NCBI RefSeq assembly: GCF_900143255.1
Contig: NZ_FRDI01000002.1
Coordinates: 296,851 to 360,850 of the forward strand
Direction: 5' to 3'
Source of the DNA: Desulfovibrio litoralis DSM 11393
GTDB taxonomy: Bacteria; Desulfobacterota; Desulfovibrionia; Desulfovibrionales; Desulfovibrionaceae
Length of the DNA stretch: 64,000 nt
Below the pieces are notes generated by a model. The model made no database searches. It was not told the DNA's origin and saw only the letters and a list, made by a program, of their open reading frames with translations. Positions within the stretch are counted from its first letter, which is position 1. Each line of letters opens with the position of its first letter. Shown here in pieces: positions 53,050 to 63,600 of this stretch. The translations under genes were made by a program, and so were the position numbers.

Positions 53050-53850
53050 TTATTTGCCCTGAGCTGTATCAATGGCAAGACTAAACAAATCTTCAGGCAA
53101 CATACCCGGAATACGCAGGTTGTTTACAAAAAAGTAAGGTGTTCCTTGAACTCCGAGTTTTTCAGCTTCGGCTATATCCGCAGATATCAAAGCTTGTACT
53201 TGGCGACTTTTTATATCGCTAGTTAGCTTGTTTACGTTTAAGCCAAGTTTTTTGGCGGATGCTTGCAAAAACTTTTCGCCATCATTGATAAGATCTTTGC
53301 GATTTTCAAAAACCGTATCATATAATTCCCAACCTTTGTTTTCGTCTTGCATAAAGGCGGCTATAATATATTCAGAAGCAATTCTTGAGTTTTCGTGTCC
53401 TTGTCCTGCTAACGGGAAATGTTTAAAGACAAAACGCACTTTTCCCGCATTATTTTGCATTATATTTTTTATAAGTTCCGCCCCTTTTTGACAATAAGGG
53501 CAAGTAAAATCGGAAAAAGCCACAATAGTTACGGGAGCATTAATGTTTCCACGTATCGGGCGGTTTTTAATATCAATTTTAACGGGTTGTTTTAAATCTT
53601 CCTGCCACTTGGCTGCATAAACTTTACGTTTACGTTGTTCTACGCCTTGTTGGGCAATTTCAAAAACCAATTCGCTGTTGTCTTTTAAAATATCAAGAAT
53701 AAGACCGGGATTTTCTTTTAATACTTCTTTAACAGCTTCTTTTATTTGGTTGTTGAGGGTAATACTGTTAGCAGTATTTTGAGCTGAGGCAGGATTGTAA
53801 CAAAAACTGATTATGGTAAAAACTAATAATAAGAATGTTTTATGTTGCAT
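53050..53850 (-). CDS. Periplasmic DsbA/ScsC-type thiol-disulfide protein
   Basis: 266 residues. Signal peptide 1-23 (ending ASA), a helical N-terminal dimerisation-like region (NQIKEAVKEVLKENPGLILDIL) as in ScsC/BdbD-type proteins, then the thioredoxin fold with active site Cys117-Pro-Tyr-Cys120 (AFSDFTCPYCQKGAE) and cis-Pro loop GVQGTPYFFVNN. Expected to make or shuffle disulfides in the periplasm. It lies 28 nt after speA on the same strand. Confidence 0.9.
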   Translation of the reverse strand: MQHKTFLLLVFTIISFCYNPASAQNTANSITLNNQIKEAVKEVLKENPGLILDILKDNSELVFEIAQQGVEQRKRKVYAAKWQEDLKQPVKIDIKNRPIRGNINAPVTIVAFSDFTCPYCQKGAELIKNIMQNNAGKVRFVFKHFPLAGQGHENSRIASEYIIAAFMQDENKGWELYDTVFENRKDLINDGEKFLQASAKKLGLNVNKLTSDIKSRQVQALISADIAEAEKLGVQGTPYFFVNNLRIPGMLPEDLFSLAIDTAQGK

Positions 53851-53878
53851 ATTTGTTTCCTAGTTTTTTGGTAGGTGT

Positions 53879-55813
53879 TTAACGTTCAAAATAGGTATAG
53901 CCACGAATACCTGCTTCAAAGGCTTGTAAAATATTATATCTGTCAGAAGGAGTAATACGTCCGGCTCTTACTGATTCTTCTGCCAAAGCTCGTAAATCTT
54001 CCATGATGCGACGCGGATCATATTCTACATAAGACAAAATGTCTGATACAGAATCGCCATGAATTTCTCTAACAAATTCAAAACCGCCATCTTCATCGAC
54101 TCTTACGGAAACAACGTTTGTATCGCCCAAAAGATTATGTAAATCGCCTAAAGTTTCTTGATAAGCACCAACCAAAAAAACGCCCAGATAATATTCTTCG
54201 CCTTCTTTTAAGTCGTGTAAATCAAGAGTGTTTTTCATTCCGTGTGGAGCGATAAAGCGGTCGATACGTCCATCGCTATCACAGGTAATATCTGAGATAA
54301 TGGCTTGCCTTGTAGGGACTTCATTAAGTCTATGCAGTGGCATAATCGGAAAGAGTTGATTTATTGCCCAAGAATCAGGCAGAGATTGGAATACACTAAA
54401 GTTTCCATAATAAATATCGGCGAGAGCGTTATCTATTTCTGCTAAGTTTTTATGGGGGTTAGGCATTTTGTTTCTTTCAGTCGCAATACGTTTAATAATT
54501 ACCCAAAACAGTCTTTCGGCTTTTGTGCGTTGGCGTAGGGTAACCTTTCCATGCAAGAAATGTTGACGCATTTCATCTCGATAATAAATAGCATCGTTGT
54601 AACATTCTTGAAGGTTGCGTATTGTTATGTTGGTTAATACTTCATATAGGTTGCGGATAATCTCATATTCTTGGCTTAAGGCTTCTTTATCTAAGTAAAT
54701 ATCGTGTTCATCACCATATTCTATACGACTTACATCTAAAATGTTAAAAATTAACAAGGAATAATAAGCGACCGTTGCACGCCCCGATTCGGTAATGATA
54801 TTCGGGTGTGGAACGTTTGTTTCATCAAGAATGCTCATTACTGCTTCCAAAACGTCCATACAATATTCATCTATTGAATAGTTTCGGCTTGATAAAAAGT
54901 TTGTTCTCGAACCGTCATAGTCGACCGCCAAACCTCCGCCAAGGTCAAGATAGCCCATAGTAACGCCTTCTTGAACAAGACCGGCATAAACGCGAGAGGC
55001 TTCTAAGGCGGCGGCTCTGATTTCTCTGATGTTTGAAAGCTGAGAACCTAAGTGATAGTGTAAAAGTTGGAAACAGTCTAACATATCATGGCGACGCAAC
55101 TCATCGACCACATCAATAATTTGTGCGGCAGTTAAACCAAAAGTCGAGCGTTCTCCGCCTGATTCTGTCCAATGTCCGCCGGCTTTACTAGCCAGTTTGG
55201 CTCTAACACCGATAAGCGGCTTAACACCGAGAGCTTTTGCACGTTCGAGAATTAGGCTTAATTCTCTTGGCATTTCTACAACAAAAAAACATTTAAAACC
55301 CATGCGTCTTGCGTGTAATCCAAGGTCTATAAACTCTTCGTCTTTATAACCGTTACAGACCAAACAGGCTTCGAGGTCTCTTAGTTGTGAAATAGCGGCA
55401 AGTAGTTCGGCCTTACTACCAACCTCAAGTCCGTGATGATAGCGAGCACCATATTGAGCAATTTTTTCGACAACCTGTTGTTGTTGGTTTACTTTAATCG
55501 GAAAAACGCCACGATAAGATCCACGATATCCAAGGGTTTTTATTGCTTTGGCAAAAGCTTCATGCAATCTTGATATTTGAGAGTCGAGTATATTTTCAAT
55601 TCGCAACAAAACAGGCATTCCAAGTCCACGTTCACGCATTCCCTCTATTATTTCAGGAATACTGACGTTGATGTTGCGCTTATTTTTTATAGGTCTTACG
55701 GTAACATCGCCATTTGGAGCGACATCAAAATAATCGGCACCCCATTCACGAATACCGTATAAGTTTGCTGAGTCTTCAACGGACCAGCTTTGTAAAGTAC
55801 GTTTTTTTGCCAA
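53879..55813 (-). CDS. speA: Biosynthetic arginine decarboxylase
   Basis: 644 residues. Converts arginine to agmatine for putrescine and spermidine. PLP lysine is Lys107 in YRGVFPIKVNQQQQVVEKI; GLEVGSKAELLA, HYHLGSQLSNI, YLDLGGGLAVDYDGS, ITESGRA and the C-terminal ITCDSDGRIDRF are family motifs. Size agrees with the long SpeA class. The ribosome-binding site is GGAG. The gap upstream (55814-55998) shows no gene. Confidence 0.97.
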   Translation of the reverse strand: MAKKRTLQSWSVEDSANLYGIREWGADYFDVAPNGDVTVRPIKNKRNINVSIPEIIEGMRERGLGMPVLLRIENILDSQISRLHEAFAKAIKTLGYRGSYRGVFPIKVNQQQQVVEKIAQYGARYHHGLEVGSKAELLAAISQLRDLEACLVCNGYKDEEFIDLGLHARRMGFKCFFVVEMPRELSLILERAKALGVKPLIGVRAKLASKAGGHWTESGGERSTFGLTAAQIIDVVDELRRHDMLDCFQLLHYHLGSQLSNIREIRAAALEASRVYAGLVQEGVTMGYLDLGGGLAVDYDGSRTNFLSSRNYSIDEYCMDVLEAVMSILDETNVPHPNIITESGRATVAYYSLLIFNILDVSRIEYGDEHDIYLDKEALSQEYEIIRNLYEVLTNITIRNLQECYNDAIYYRDEMRQHFLHGKVTLRQRTKAERLFWVIIKRIATERNKMPNPHKNLAEIDNALADIYYGNFSVFQSLPDSWAINQLFPIMPLHRLNEVPTRQAIISDITCDSDGRIDRFIAPHGMKNTLDLHDLKEGEEYYLGVFLVGAYQETLGDLHNLLGDTNVVSVRVDEDGGFEFVREIHGDSVSDILSYVEYDPRRIMEDLRALAEESVRAGRITPSDRYNILQAFEAGIRGYTYFER

Positions 55814-55998
55814 GATACACTCCGTTAGTTAGAATAAATGAATGAAAAATATTTAAGACAATATCCCCTTCTTGACAAGTTTAATTCATGATCTAAACAG
55901 ATACTCAGCTATTTTACGGAACTAATAACTTATCAACCCGTGAGATATAATATATAACATAATATTTATGGGTTAAATAAACTCTTTATTGGGTCAGT

Positions 55999-58449
55999 TT
56001 AACGTTTTTTCTTGTTTTTAGAAAGCTTTTTTGTATCTGTGTTATTTTTAGATTTTGGATTTTTTTTCTCTTTATATTCAGTTAGTTGGTATGTTTTTTT
56101 TAAAGGTTTTTTTGATTCTTTGTCGAAATTTCTTTCTGTGGGTTTCTTTTGTTTTCTTTGAACTTCGTTATTTTCGTTGTTTTCATCAAAAAGGGCAAAA
56201 GTTAGCTCAAGCCTGTCATAATTTACTTCCATAAGTTTAACGTTTACGGCCTGCCCTAATTTAAAGATACGTCCTGTTCTTACGCCTCTAAGTTCGCTTC
56301 GATCTTGTATATAATCATAATAATCATCTTTCAGTGAGTTAAGAGGAATCATTCCTTCGGCAACAACTTCGTTTAACTCAACAAAAATTCCAAAGTCGGT
56401 TACTCCCGAAACAATAGCCGTAAATATTGTACCGATTTTTTCCTGTAATAGAATAATCGCAAAGCGTTTAAATATTTCTCGCTCCGCATCAACGGCACTG
56501 CGTTCTCTTTTGTTAATTTGGTCTGAGATCGCTTCAAGCTCTTTAAAATCATAAGTATTTTTTGGTGCATCACTGGTTTTTAACGCATATTTCAAACTAC
56601 GATGTACCAAAAGGTCGGCATAACGACGAATAGGTGAAGTAAAATGGCAATAACAAGCTGATGCCAGACCGAAATGTCCTTCGAGTTCGGGGCTGTAACG
56701 AGCTTGCATCATGCTTCGTAGGGTTAAACGTGCAATTAAAAACTCTTGAGTAGTATTTTTAATCAGACGCAATAAAGGAGCAATGCTTTTTGCTTCAGCC
56801 TTCTTAAAAAATCCAACAGGTAAGTCGTTAATCAAATTTGTTCCGGCAATAAGCTTAAAGAGACTATCGAGTTTATCCATATCCGGCTCGGCGTGGTTAC
56901 GAAATAAAACAGGAATATCTTTTTTGTGTAAAAAGTTTGCTACTGCTTCGTTGGCTGCGAGCATAAACTCTTCGATTAGTTGGTGAGCAAAGTTTTGGCT
57001 GCGTTTGCTTAAATCGATCAATTCACCTTTTTCATTAAAAACAGCCTTGGGTTCAGGAACTTCAAAGTCAAGAGAGCCACGTTCTTTACGTTTTTCTCTT
57101 AAAAGTAAGGCTAACTCTTTGGCACTAGATAACATAGGCATCAGTGTTGCCAATTCTTCTTTTTTTATTTGATGATCAGCTTGGTTCTCGTCTAGAGCCG
57201 AAAAAACTTGATCATAAGTAAGGCGAGCTTTGCTTTTTATGGTGGCGTTGGCAAAGTGAGTGCTTAAAATATTGGCATTTTTATCAAAGATTATTTTTGT
57301 ATACATTACCAGACGTGGAACTTGTGGTTTTAGGCTACAAAGTTCGTTGGATAATTTTTCTGGCAACATAGGTTCTACGGAAAGTGGAAAATAATATGAG
57401 TTTCCTCTTTCAAAGGCTTCCTTGTCTAATAAAGACGAGGGTTTAACATAGTGTGCCACATCAGCGATAGCAACTTGAAGACAAAAGCCGTTGTTGGTTT
57501 TTTCTATAAAGATGGCATCATCAAAATCTTTTGAATCAGCACCGTCAATAGTTACAAAGCCTAGAGATTGAAGGTCTTCTCGTTCTTTAATTTCGCTTTG
57601 GCTTGGTTCTTTGGGCAATAATTCTGCTTCATCTAAAACAGGTTGGGGAAATTCGATTGGAATGTTATGATTGGCTTTAACCAAACGCTCTTGGATTCTA
57701 AGATCGTTTTCTTCGTTTAAAACTTCTAAAGCTTCGGCTGTCCAGAGTTTTGGGTGTTCTTCTTTTAAGTGTTCACCCAGTTTCGCTAAAACAAGGATTT
57801 CGGGCTTTATTTTTTTTATTTTATCTGCATTAGTTGCAAAAAAGCTTGTAAAATCAAGCAAAATAGCAATATTCAAGCGTTCGTCAAGCGGAACGCTCAT
57901 ATATATATTTTTCCCTTTGCTTTCGACTCGTTGTAATATTTTTACCAATATTTCTTTGCGTCCCCGTTCGATAATGGCATTGATTTGTCCTTCGGGGCGT
58001 TTTCCAAAACGTTTTGGAAAAATAATAACTTCAACACGGTCTCCGTGCCACGCATCACCAAAATGATCAGGTCGAATAAAAATATCTTCGGGGTTTTTCT
58101 TGCCACTGCGTTTTTCTTGCCCCTCCAAAACATCAGGCAAAACAAAACCTATGCCGGAGCGTTGTATTTGCAAAGTTCCGGTTTGAGTATTGAGCAAACT
58201 GGTTGGATAATAGCTTCCGCCTGTAAGATTCGTAATTTTTTTTTCTTTAATCAGGCTTGCAATTTTATCTTGTAATTTTCTTTTGTGTTTCCGAGAAATA
58301 TGTCCAAAACTTAAAATTTCATCAAGTTTTATCGGACGATTGACTTTTTTTAACAATTCTAAAATATCAGGCAGAGTTCCATCTTGGAAATCGTGATCTT
58401 TATTAGTCTGAATAGTATCTGTATTTATATTTTTTTTTATTCTTTTCAT
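55999..58449 (-). CDS. rnr: Ribonuclease R
   Basis: 816 residues: winged-helix-like N-terminus, cold-shock OB domains (GTLQIQRSGIGFVLPD, EDIFIRPDHFGDAWHGDRVEV), RNB domain with the Asp cluster VTIDGADSKDFDDAIFI and HFTSPIRRYADLLVHR, S1 domain (VSGVTDFGIFVELNEVVAEGMIPL), and a Lys-rich C-terminal tail. Degrades structured RNA 3' to 5'. It is 16 nt downstream of lpxK, so the two are likely co-transcribed. Confidence 0.95.
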   Translation of the reverse strand: MKRIKKNINTDTIQTNKDHDFQDGTLPDILELLKKVNRPIKLDEILSFGHISRKHKRKLQDKIASLIKEKKITNLTGGSYYPTSLLNTQTGTLQIQRSGIGFVLPDVLEGQEKRSGKKNPEDIFIRPDHFGDAWHGDRVEVIIFPKRFGKRPEGQINAIIERGRKEILVKILQRVESKGKNIYMSVPLDERLNIAILLDFTSFFATNADKIKKIKPEILVLAKLGEHLKEEHPKLWTAEALEVLNEENDLRIQERLVKANHNIPIEFPQPVLDEAELLPKEPSQSEIKEREDLQSLGFVTIDGADSKDFDDAIFIEKTNNGFCLQVAIADVAHYVKPSSLLDKEAFERGNSYYFPLSVEPMLPEKLSNELCSLKPQVPRLVMYTKIIFDKNANILSTHFANATIKSKARLTYDQVFSALDENQADHQIKKEELATLMPMLSSAKELALLLREKRKERGSLDFEVPEPKAVFNEKGELIDLSKRSQNFAHQLIEEFMLAANEAVANFLHKKDIPVLFRNHAEPDMDKLDSLFKLIAGTNLINDLPVGFFKKAEAKSIAPLLRLIKNTTQEFLIARLTLRSMMQARYSPELEGHFGLASACYCHFTSPIRRYADLLVHRSLKYALKTSDAPKNTYDFKELEAISDQINKRERSAVDAEREIFKRFAIILLQEKIGTIFTAIVSGVTDFGIFVELNEVVAEGMIPLNSLKDDYYDYIQDRSELRGVRTGRIFKLGQAVNVKLMEVNYDRLELTFALFDENNENNEVQRKQKKPTERNFDKESKKPLKKTYQLTEYKEKKNPKSKNNTDTKKLSKNKKKR

Positions 58450-58465
58450 TTTCTTTCTTATTAAA

Positions 58466-59587
58466 TTATTGATTTATAATATATTTTTTAACCCAAGTAT
58501 TAAAGTTTGTACCTGTAAAAATACAATCGGATATTTCAGCTTCAACTTTTAAATAATAAATATTCTCAAAGTGATTGGTCATAGAGTGTATTTTGACGGC
58601 GTCCTTTTCCGTGCAGATTATCGGGAGTTTCGGCTTTAACCATTCTTGAAGTTCAAGTTGGCTGAAGTTGTGATGATCCGGGTAATATTTTGTTTGTGTG
58701 GGATTATTCCCCAAAAATGTTGAGACAGAGTGTTGTGCTTGTTCTGGGTTTGAGATTCCCGAAACAAACAAATAGGGTTGTTTGTTTTCATTCTGAAACA
58801 AGGTGTTGTTAGATAATTTATTGTTTTTATTAAACAAGGTTGAAATAGGGAAGATACCTGTTGTTTTTAAGATAAAAGGAAAAAGCGGTTTATTAAAGGG
58901 GCTTAAACGTTTTTTTATTATTTCGAAAAGTTTAGGCGTTAACGGTTTGTTTAACTTTGACATAAAAGCAGAGGCACGTTTTAAAGCCGTTTTATCCTCA
59001 CGCCACGTTCCGCAAGGAATCACTTGGTTCCAATATTCAGGCATAAAATCATCAAGTTTTAAAAGCAGTAAATCAAGTGTTCTTTTTAAAGCCAAATGTT
59101 GAAAGCCGTCATCAAGTAAAATTAGTTGAGGTTTATAATCTGCTAAAAGTGTTTTTTGTTCCAATGCCTTAACCGCACGCACTCGCTTAGGATCAATAAC
59201 AATTTTTGCTTCCCCGTGGTTTAGGGCTAACATTAGCGGTTCATCTCCGCTTTGATCCGCATTTGAATATGGATCAACGAGTAAAGGGAGATTTTTTTGT
59301 TTACAGGCTAAAGATCCATAACCTCTTGTTAAAACCACTGTATTGAGGCCGTCTGATTTCGTTAAATTTAATAAATAGCTGATAATCGGAGTTTTACCGC
59401 TACCGCCCCAAGATATATTTCCTATAGAGATACAAGGTAACTTGGCTTGATAGGAAGTAATAAAGTTATTTCGATATAAATAAGCACGAAAACGCATTAG
59501 TAAAGTATATATAAAACTTATTGGTTTTAGTATCAATAATAAACGCTTTTGCCAGATAAGTGCTGTGTTTGTTTGTATAATGCCCAC
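58466..59587 (-). CDS. lpxK: Tetraacyldisaccharide 4'-kinase
   Basis: 373 residues. Phosphorylates lipid A precursor at the inner membrane. P-loop in ISIGNISWGGSGKTPIISYL (Walker A about 57-66), VLTRGYGS, GDEPLMLALNHG, VIDPKRVRAVKALEQ, LLDDGFQHLALKRTLDLLLL and the C-terminal TEKDAVK are all LpxK landmarks. It shows the organism makes lipid A. A single N-terminal hydrophobic stretch anchors it. Confidence 0.96.
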   Translation of the reverse strand: MGIIQTNTALIWQKRLLLILKPISFIYTLLMRFRAYLYRNNFITSYQAKLPCISIGNISWGGSGKTPIISYLLNLTKSDGLNTVVLTRGYGSLACKQKNLPLLVDPYSNADQSGDEPLMLALNHGEAKIVIDPKRVRAVKALEQKTLLADYKPQLILLDDGFQHLALKRTLDLLLLKLDDFMPEYWNQVIPCGTWREDKTALKRASAFMSKLNKPLTPKLFEIIKKRLSPFNKPLFPFILKTTGIFPISTLFNKNNKLSNNTLFQNENKQPYLFVSGISNPEQAQHSVSTFLGNNPTQTKYYPDHHNFSQLELQEWLKPKLPIICTEKDAVKIHSMTNHFENIYYLKVEAEISDCIFTGTNFNTWVKKYIINQ

Positions 59588-59710
59588 TGATCGGTAACTC
59601 TTAAAGAATAATTAATATTTTTTTAGGCAATTGACCTTTTTTGAATAAAATAAGAAATAGCTTTTATTTTTATGATAATTACTCAGTACTGCAGACACTT
59701 TGTTCAATTT

Positions 59711-59965
59711 TTATTTTTTCTTTTTGCGTTGATGTATTTTTGATAAAGTAATTCCGGCCAAAAAACCGCCAATACTGCCTAGTGCGATAGCCTTTGGCAT
59801 ACTATCGTAAAAACCGAAAATAACGGAAAACGCACCAAGCGAAGTTCCAATTAAAATTCCTCTGACTGCTGACCCAAGCCCGGGGCTGTCGCTGTTGTCT
59901 TGCAGAGTTTTTATTTTCTCGCCCTTATTCAAATCGTTTTTGTTGTTTTTTTTATTTGTTGACAT
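59711..59965 (-). CDS. Small membrane protein (84 aa)
   Basis: Hydrophilic N-terminus rich in Asn and Lys, two Gly-rich helices (VRGILIGTSLGAFSVIFGF and AIALGSIGGFLAGITL) and the very basic tail HQRKKKK. The helical hairpin with Gly residues recalls glycine-zipper or AtpZ-like proteins, but no family is certain. Likely inner membrane with both ends inside. Confidence 0.6.
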   Translation of the reverse strand: MSTNKKNNKNDLNKGEKIKTLQDNSDSPGLGSAVRGILIGTSLGAFSVIFGFYDSMPKAIALGSIGGFLAGITLSKIHQRKKKK

Positions 59966-60104
59966 AAATAGTGTCCGAATTTAATCGGTTTTCAACTCTA
60001 AATTTATTAAGATTTACCTGTAAAAGATTTATCTATCCAAGATTTATCTATCCACGATTTATCTAATAGATATTTTTGAGTTGAATTTTTATAAAAGTTA
60101 AGTT

Positions 60105-60506
60105 CTATGACAATACGAGACCTAACGAACTCATTTCGTTTAACAATACTTCTTTGGAAATTGGTTTTGTTATATAGCTTGTTGCCGCTCCAAGGAAAAA
60201 GGCATCATGCAAAGCTTCGTTATTTGAAAGCCCGGAAACCATAATAACTTTAACAGCATCTTTTGGGTCTACACCACGTTCTTTTTCTATTTGTCTTATT
60301 TCTTGCAGGCATTTTTGACCGTCCATATTAGGCATAATAATGTCCATAGTGATCAAATCGTAAGCTTCGCCTTCTTTAAGTGCAGAGTGAAAAGCCGCCA
60401 CGCCTTCTTCTCCGTCTGTTGCAACATCAACCGAACCATATTGAGCAAGCATCTTTTGTAATATTTTTCGGCTAGTAAAGTCATCATCAACGATGAGAAT
60501 TCTCAT
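60105..60506 (-). CDS. Single-domain CheY-like response regulator
   Basis: 133 residues: acidic pocket IVDDDF (residues 5-10), phospho-acceptor Asp55 in LITMDIIMPNMDG, and the conserved lysine in YITKPIS. No output domain, so it acts by protein contact. It is next to hybrid kinase HK3, 162 nt downstream on the same strand, and could be its phosphorylation target since HK3 has weak internal relay domains. Confidence 0.92.
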   Translation of the reverse strand: MRILIVDDDFTSRKILQKMLAQYGSVDVATDGEEGVAAFHSALKEGEAYDLITMDIIMPNMDGQKCLQEIRQIEKERGVDPKDAVKVIMVSGLSNNEALHDAFFLGAATSYITKPISKEVLLNEMSSLGLVLS

Positions 60507-60668
60507 GTTTTTCCTCGTAAAAAATTATGATTATATATAGCAATCGAAATATTTGGAATATTGATATATTTATTTTTGATAATAATGATATATATTATAT
60601 CAAGAGTTATTCCAATGGTCAAGCTGTTACTTGTTTATAATAACGGTATAGTTTAGTTTAGTTTTTTG

Positions 60669-63600
60669 TTATTGTTTAAGTATATTGCTTTCTTTGAGTA
60701 TTGCTAAAGCATCATTAAAGTTAAAGACCGCCAGTTTATTTTTTATTGCAATGAGCGTTTCTTCATCAATATCTTGTTGTAAGGTCGGGTAAATTTCATC
60801 AAAAAGATAGATACTTTCAAGGTCTTGTGCTGTTAACAGTTTTTCAAGTTGTTGAATTTTGCTTTGTAACTCTTCCGGAGAAAGAGATTTGTCATTGTTT
60901 TTATTGGCTTGTGCGTCATAGTTGCTAAAGATAGCTTGATCGTTTTTATCAGGCTGAATTTTAGCTAAGATTTTTTCGAGGTGTGTTAAGGCTTCGTCAA
61001 AACGTGAACTTGTGATTAGCTCTTGAATTTGATTTGTCTCTTTTTCTCCGAATATCATCAGATCAGGTATGGTGTAATTGAAAAATTCTTTTGCACCAAG
61101 GCTTTTGACTTGTAAAAGTTGAACCAAAATATTTATTGATTGTTCGGAAAAGTGTACCTTATTTTTTATATGTTGTGCTAAAACTTGAGGAGCTTGCGAG
61201 ATTGGTTTTTTTGTTTTCTGTTTTGTCCATTCCAATATTTTTTGATATAAATTTTCTACGGTAATTGGTTTTGAAATATAGTCGTTCATTCCGGCATCGA
61301 AAATATTCTGCTTTTCGTCGGTTAACGTATGAGCTGTCATTGCGATTATCGGCAACTTATTGAATTGTTTTTGTGTTCTTATTTGAGTTGCGGCTTCATA
61401 ACCGTTCATAATGGGCATTTGAATATCCATTAAGACTATATCATAATAGCTAGGGCTTTGTATTGATAAGCTGTCTAAACAAGCTTTACCGTTTGGAGCT
61501 ATATCAACAATAGCACCCACATTTTCAAGTAAGTCTCGAGCGATTTCTTGGTTGACCTTATTATCTTCGGCCAACAGAATTTTAATATTTCTAAGTAAGT
61601 TTTCGTCAGAATTATTGATTAGCGTTGGGTTTGTGTTAGTATTGGCGAGGGATATCTGTTTTGAATAATTTGGAAACAAGATATTCAAAAGTTCGTTTAA
61701 CGCTTGATGTGTAACCGGTTTTTGCAATATTCCGTCTATTAATTTTCTTTCATCAACATGCTCAATATGTGTTTTTTTTGCTTCTTGGTTAAGCAGGACT
61801 ATTTTCGGTATGTTGAACCCTTTAATTTTTTCCAAAAAGTTTTCTATTGCCTGATAACAACCTTTATTTTCAAGGCGATTGGCAATAAACAACAGTTTAT
61901 ATTCCGATTCTTTTCCGACGGTATTTTGTAAGAAAATATCTGCGATTTCGTCTGGATTTGCGGTTAGCTTATATTGAATTTGCAGATCTTTTAATCTAAT
62001 TTGTAGGGCGTTTGCATCGGTAGCATCAGGTTCAATAACAAGGGCTTTTATTCCTTTGTAAGAAGCAGGCGTGGCGTCTGATGTAAGCGTGTTTTCGGCT
62101 ATTCCAAGACTTAGCCAAATTTGAATATGCGTGCCTTTGGGGGTGTTGTTGATATGAAGTTCTCCGCCCATTAGTGCAATTAAGCGTTTCATAACCGCTA
62201 TTCCAAGACACATATTGTCTGAGCCGGTGTTTACTTGGTCGTTTTGATTGTCTAAGAAAAAGTTTTTTACGCTTTCAGGTAAACCAACGCCACTATCTTT
62301 AACCTCAAGGCTTAAAAGAGCAATATCATCAATTCTCTCTATTAAGCGACAAGTTACAGTGATATTTCCTTTATGGGTAAACTTAACGGCGTTTGAACAC
62401 AAACCAGATAAAACTTGTTGCATTCTTGTTGGGTCGCCGATTAGAGTTGAGGGTACGTTGGTTGGAATATTACAGGTAAAGGAAAGACCTTTGTCTCGTG
62501 CCAATTTTGCACTTTCTTCGGTTGCTTTATCAATAATATTTTTTAGATTAAAGGCTATTTTTTCAACGTTAAGCTTGCCTGCCTCTATTTTAGCTAAATC
62601 AAGTATATCGTTAATCAAGCTTAATAATGAGGTTCCGGCAAGGTATATTTTTTGAATATAACTGTGTTGTCGAGGGGTTAAATCTGTTTTTAAAGTAAGG
62701 TATGCCATGCCGATGATAGCATTCATTGGCGTACGAATTTCATGGCTCATATTGGCGAGAAATTCACTTTTTGTTTGAGATGCGTTTTCTGATTGTACTC
62801 TGGCTTCTTTTAGTGCTTTATGTTGAATATTTAGGTAAGTACTTAAGGAATTAAAAGTATTTTCAAGTTCGCCGACTTCATTTTTGACATAATCATTTTT
62901 GTCTGTTTCTTGGTTGTAAATACCGTTGTGAATATTTTTCGCTAATTTTAATACGGAGTATAGAGGGTGCATAATTAGTTTGTATGCTCCCAAAAGCCCG
63001 ATACAAACAGCTATAAGCGTTGCAATTCCAAAGAACAATAATTCTTCGGTAAAGTTTTTCTTTGCTTGATTATAAGAGGCATTATTGGCTATTCCAATAA
63101 GTATATATAAGTAAGGTTCGTTTCCGCCTCGAGTTGTTAAATTTTTATAAGTAACAAATTGTTTTTTTTGGTTTTTCATTAAGTAATAGACGCTTGCATC
63201 TTTTTGGGTACGCTTTAATATTTCAAGCTCTTCTCTATCAATTCTTTCTCCCGGTTCAATCTTGTTTTTTGTGTTTTTTGAGATGATCACAGCACCCGTA
63301 CTATCCGTTATCCTTAAAGAGAATACGTTTTGCTGTATTTTTTCGTCTTCTAATAGTGTGCTGTTCGTTGTGGCAAGCGTGTTTGTTTCTTGATTATTTT
63401 GATCGTTACCTAGTGATAGATATCTTAGCTTTGTATCTAATGCCGTAAAAGCACCCAATATGGCGATTGTTTCTTGATTTTCTGATAATACGGGATATAG
63501 CGACAATAAAACTTTTTGTTTTATCTGGTTTCTCTCTATAAAATTTCCGGTAACCGGTGAGTTTGAAGAAAGTGCTTTGTGGATCAGGGAAAAATCTTCC

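Noticed and set aside
53228-53491. 87-codon plus-strand frame in the DsbA-like gene
   Set aside because: Antisense shadow of a clear CPYC thioredoxin-fold gene.
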